Origin: Microbulbifer aggregans
GTDB taxonomy: Bacteria; Pseudomonadota; Gammaproteobacteria; Pseudomonadales; Cellvibrionaceae
DNA: 64,000 bases
Direction: 5' to 3'
Assembly: GCF_001750105.1 (NCBI RefSeq)
Contig: NZ_CP014143.1
Span: 62,001 to 126,000, forward strand
Shown here one piece after another: positions 63,949 to 64,000 of this stretch. The notes under the pieces are model-generated. The model did not search any database and had not been told where the DNA came from. It worked only from the letters and a program-made list of their open reading frames with translations. Position 1 is the stretch's first letter. The number at the start of each line of letters is the position of its first letter. A program made the position numbers and the translations under genes.

Positions 63949-64000
63949 GACTGGTGCTCGACCCTATGACAACGGCAATATAGATCCGGGAAAATTCAAA

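Overview
The window looks like the chromosome of a marine, heterotrophic gammaproteobacterium of the Cellvibrionales type, possibly Microbulbifer-like. This is inferred from the high GC content and dense coding, from a NagP/NagA/SIS-deaminase/NagK amino-sugar operon under a LacI-type regulator, and from gene order around miaB-lnt and leuS-holA that resembles Pseudomonas and Escherichia. I see no insertion sequence, integrase, phage gene or CRISPR array. The only possible mobility trace is a scrambled partial copy of a tRNA-Ala 3' end beside the intact tRNA.

Layout. 1-7034: N-acetylglucosamine catabolism: pgi (cut by the window edge), a LacI regulator, and the operon nagK, SIS deaminase, nagA, nagP on the minus strand, with three matching operator palindromes. 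7348-13822: a PstS/OmpA-type periplasmic protein, a DUF6279 lipoprotein, a PLP aminotransferase, and an ornithine-lipid synthase (OlsF type) overlapping an LpxH-like phosphoesterase. 13994-17176: an unrecognised coupled pair (a membrane coiled-coil protein and a membrane-anchored VWA-like protein) and a CPBP membrane protease, with a perfect palindrome between them. 17327-34328: a conserved housekeeping stretch: DUF1820, a TPR/TolB-like protein, miaB-phoH-ybeY-corC-lnt, a PagL-like protein, an epimerase, ydcF, ybeL, then leuS, a small secreted protein, lptE and holA.

34519-43487: accessory metabolism and envelope genes: aidB, an SDR, a large Orn/Lys/Arg decarboxylase, a Nudix hydrolase, OMPLA, GNAT, a small basic ORF and a beta-carbonic anhydrase. 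43581-46838: a tandem rubredoxin/rubredoxin-reductase fusion, a flavin reductase-like protein and a glycerophosphodiesterase. 46924-48835: tRNA-Ala(GGC) and gltX. 49101-54424: a chaperone-usher fimbrial locus whose chaperone is encoded convergently. 54720-59221: a catalytically degraded glycerophosphodiesterase overlapping a glycerol-3-phosphate dehydrogenase, then dusA, transaldolase and a TerB-like protein. 59258-62199: a STAS protein, a response regulator/PP2C phosphatase, and an MlaA homologue without a lipobox. 62340-63948: hvfC and hvfB, the DUF2063 partner and DUF692 (MNIO) enzyme of a RiPP-type pathway, cut off before any precursor gene.

The strongest candidates for something undescribed are the VWA/membrane coiled-coil pair, the HvfBC locus at the right edge, the 28-bp G.U-compensated stem at 11202-11310, the scrambled tRNA-Ala copy, the MlaA variant and the degenerate glycerophosphodiesterase. 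All functional statements rest on motif recognition by eye.
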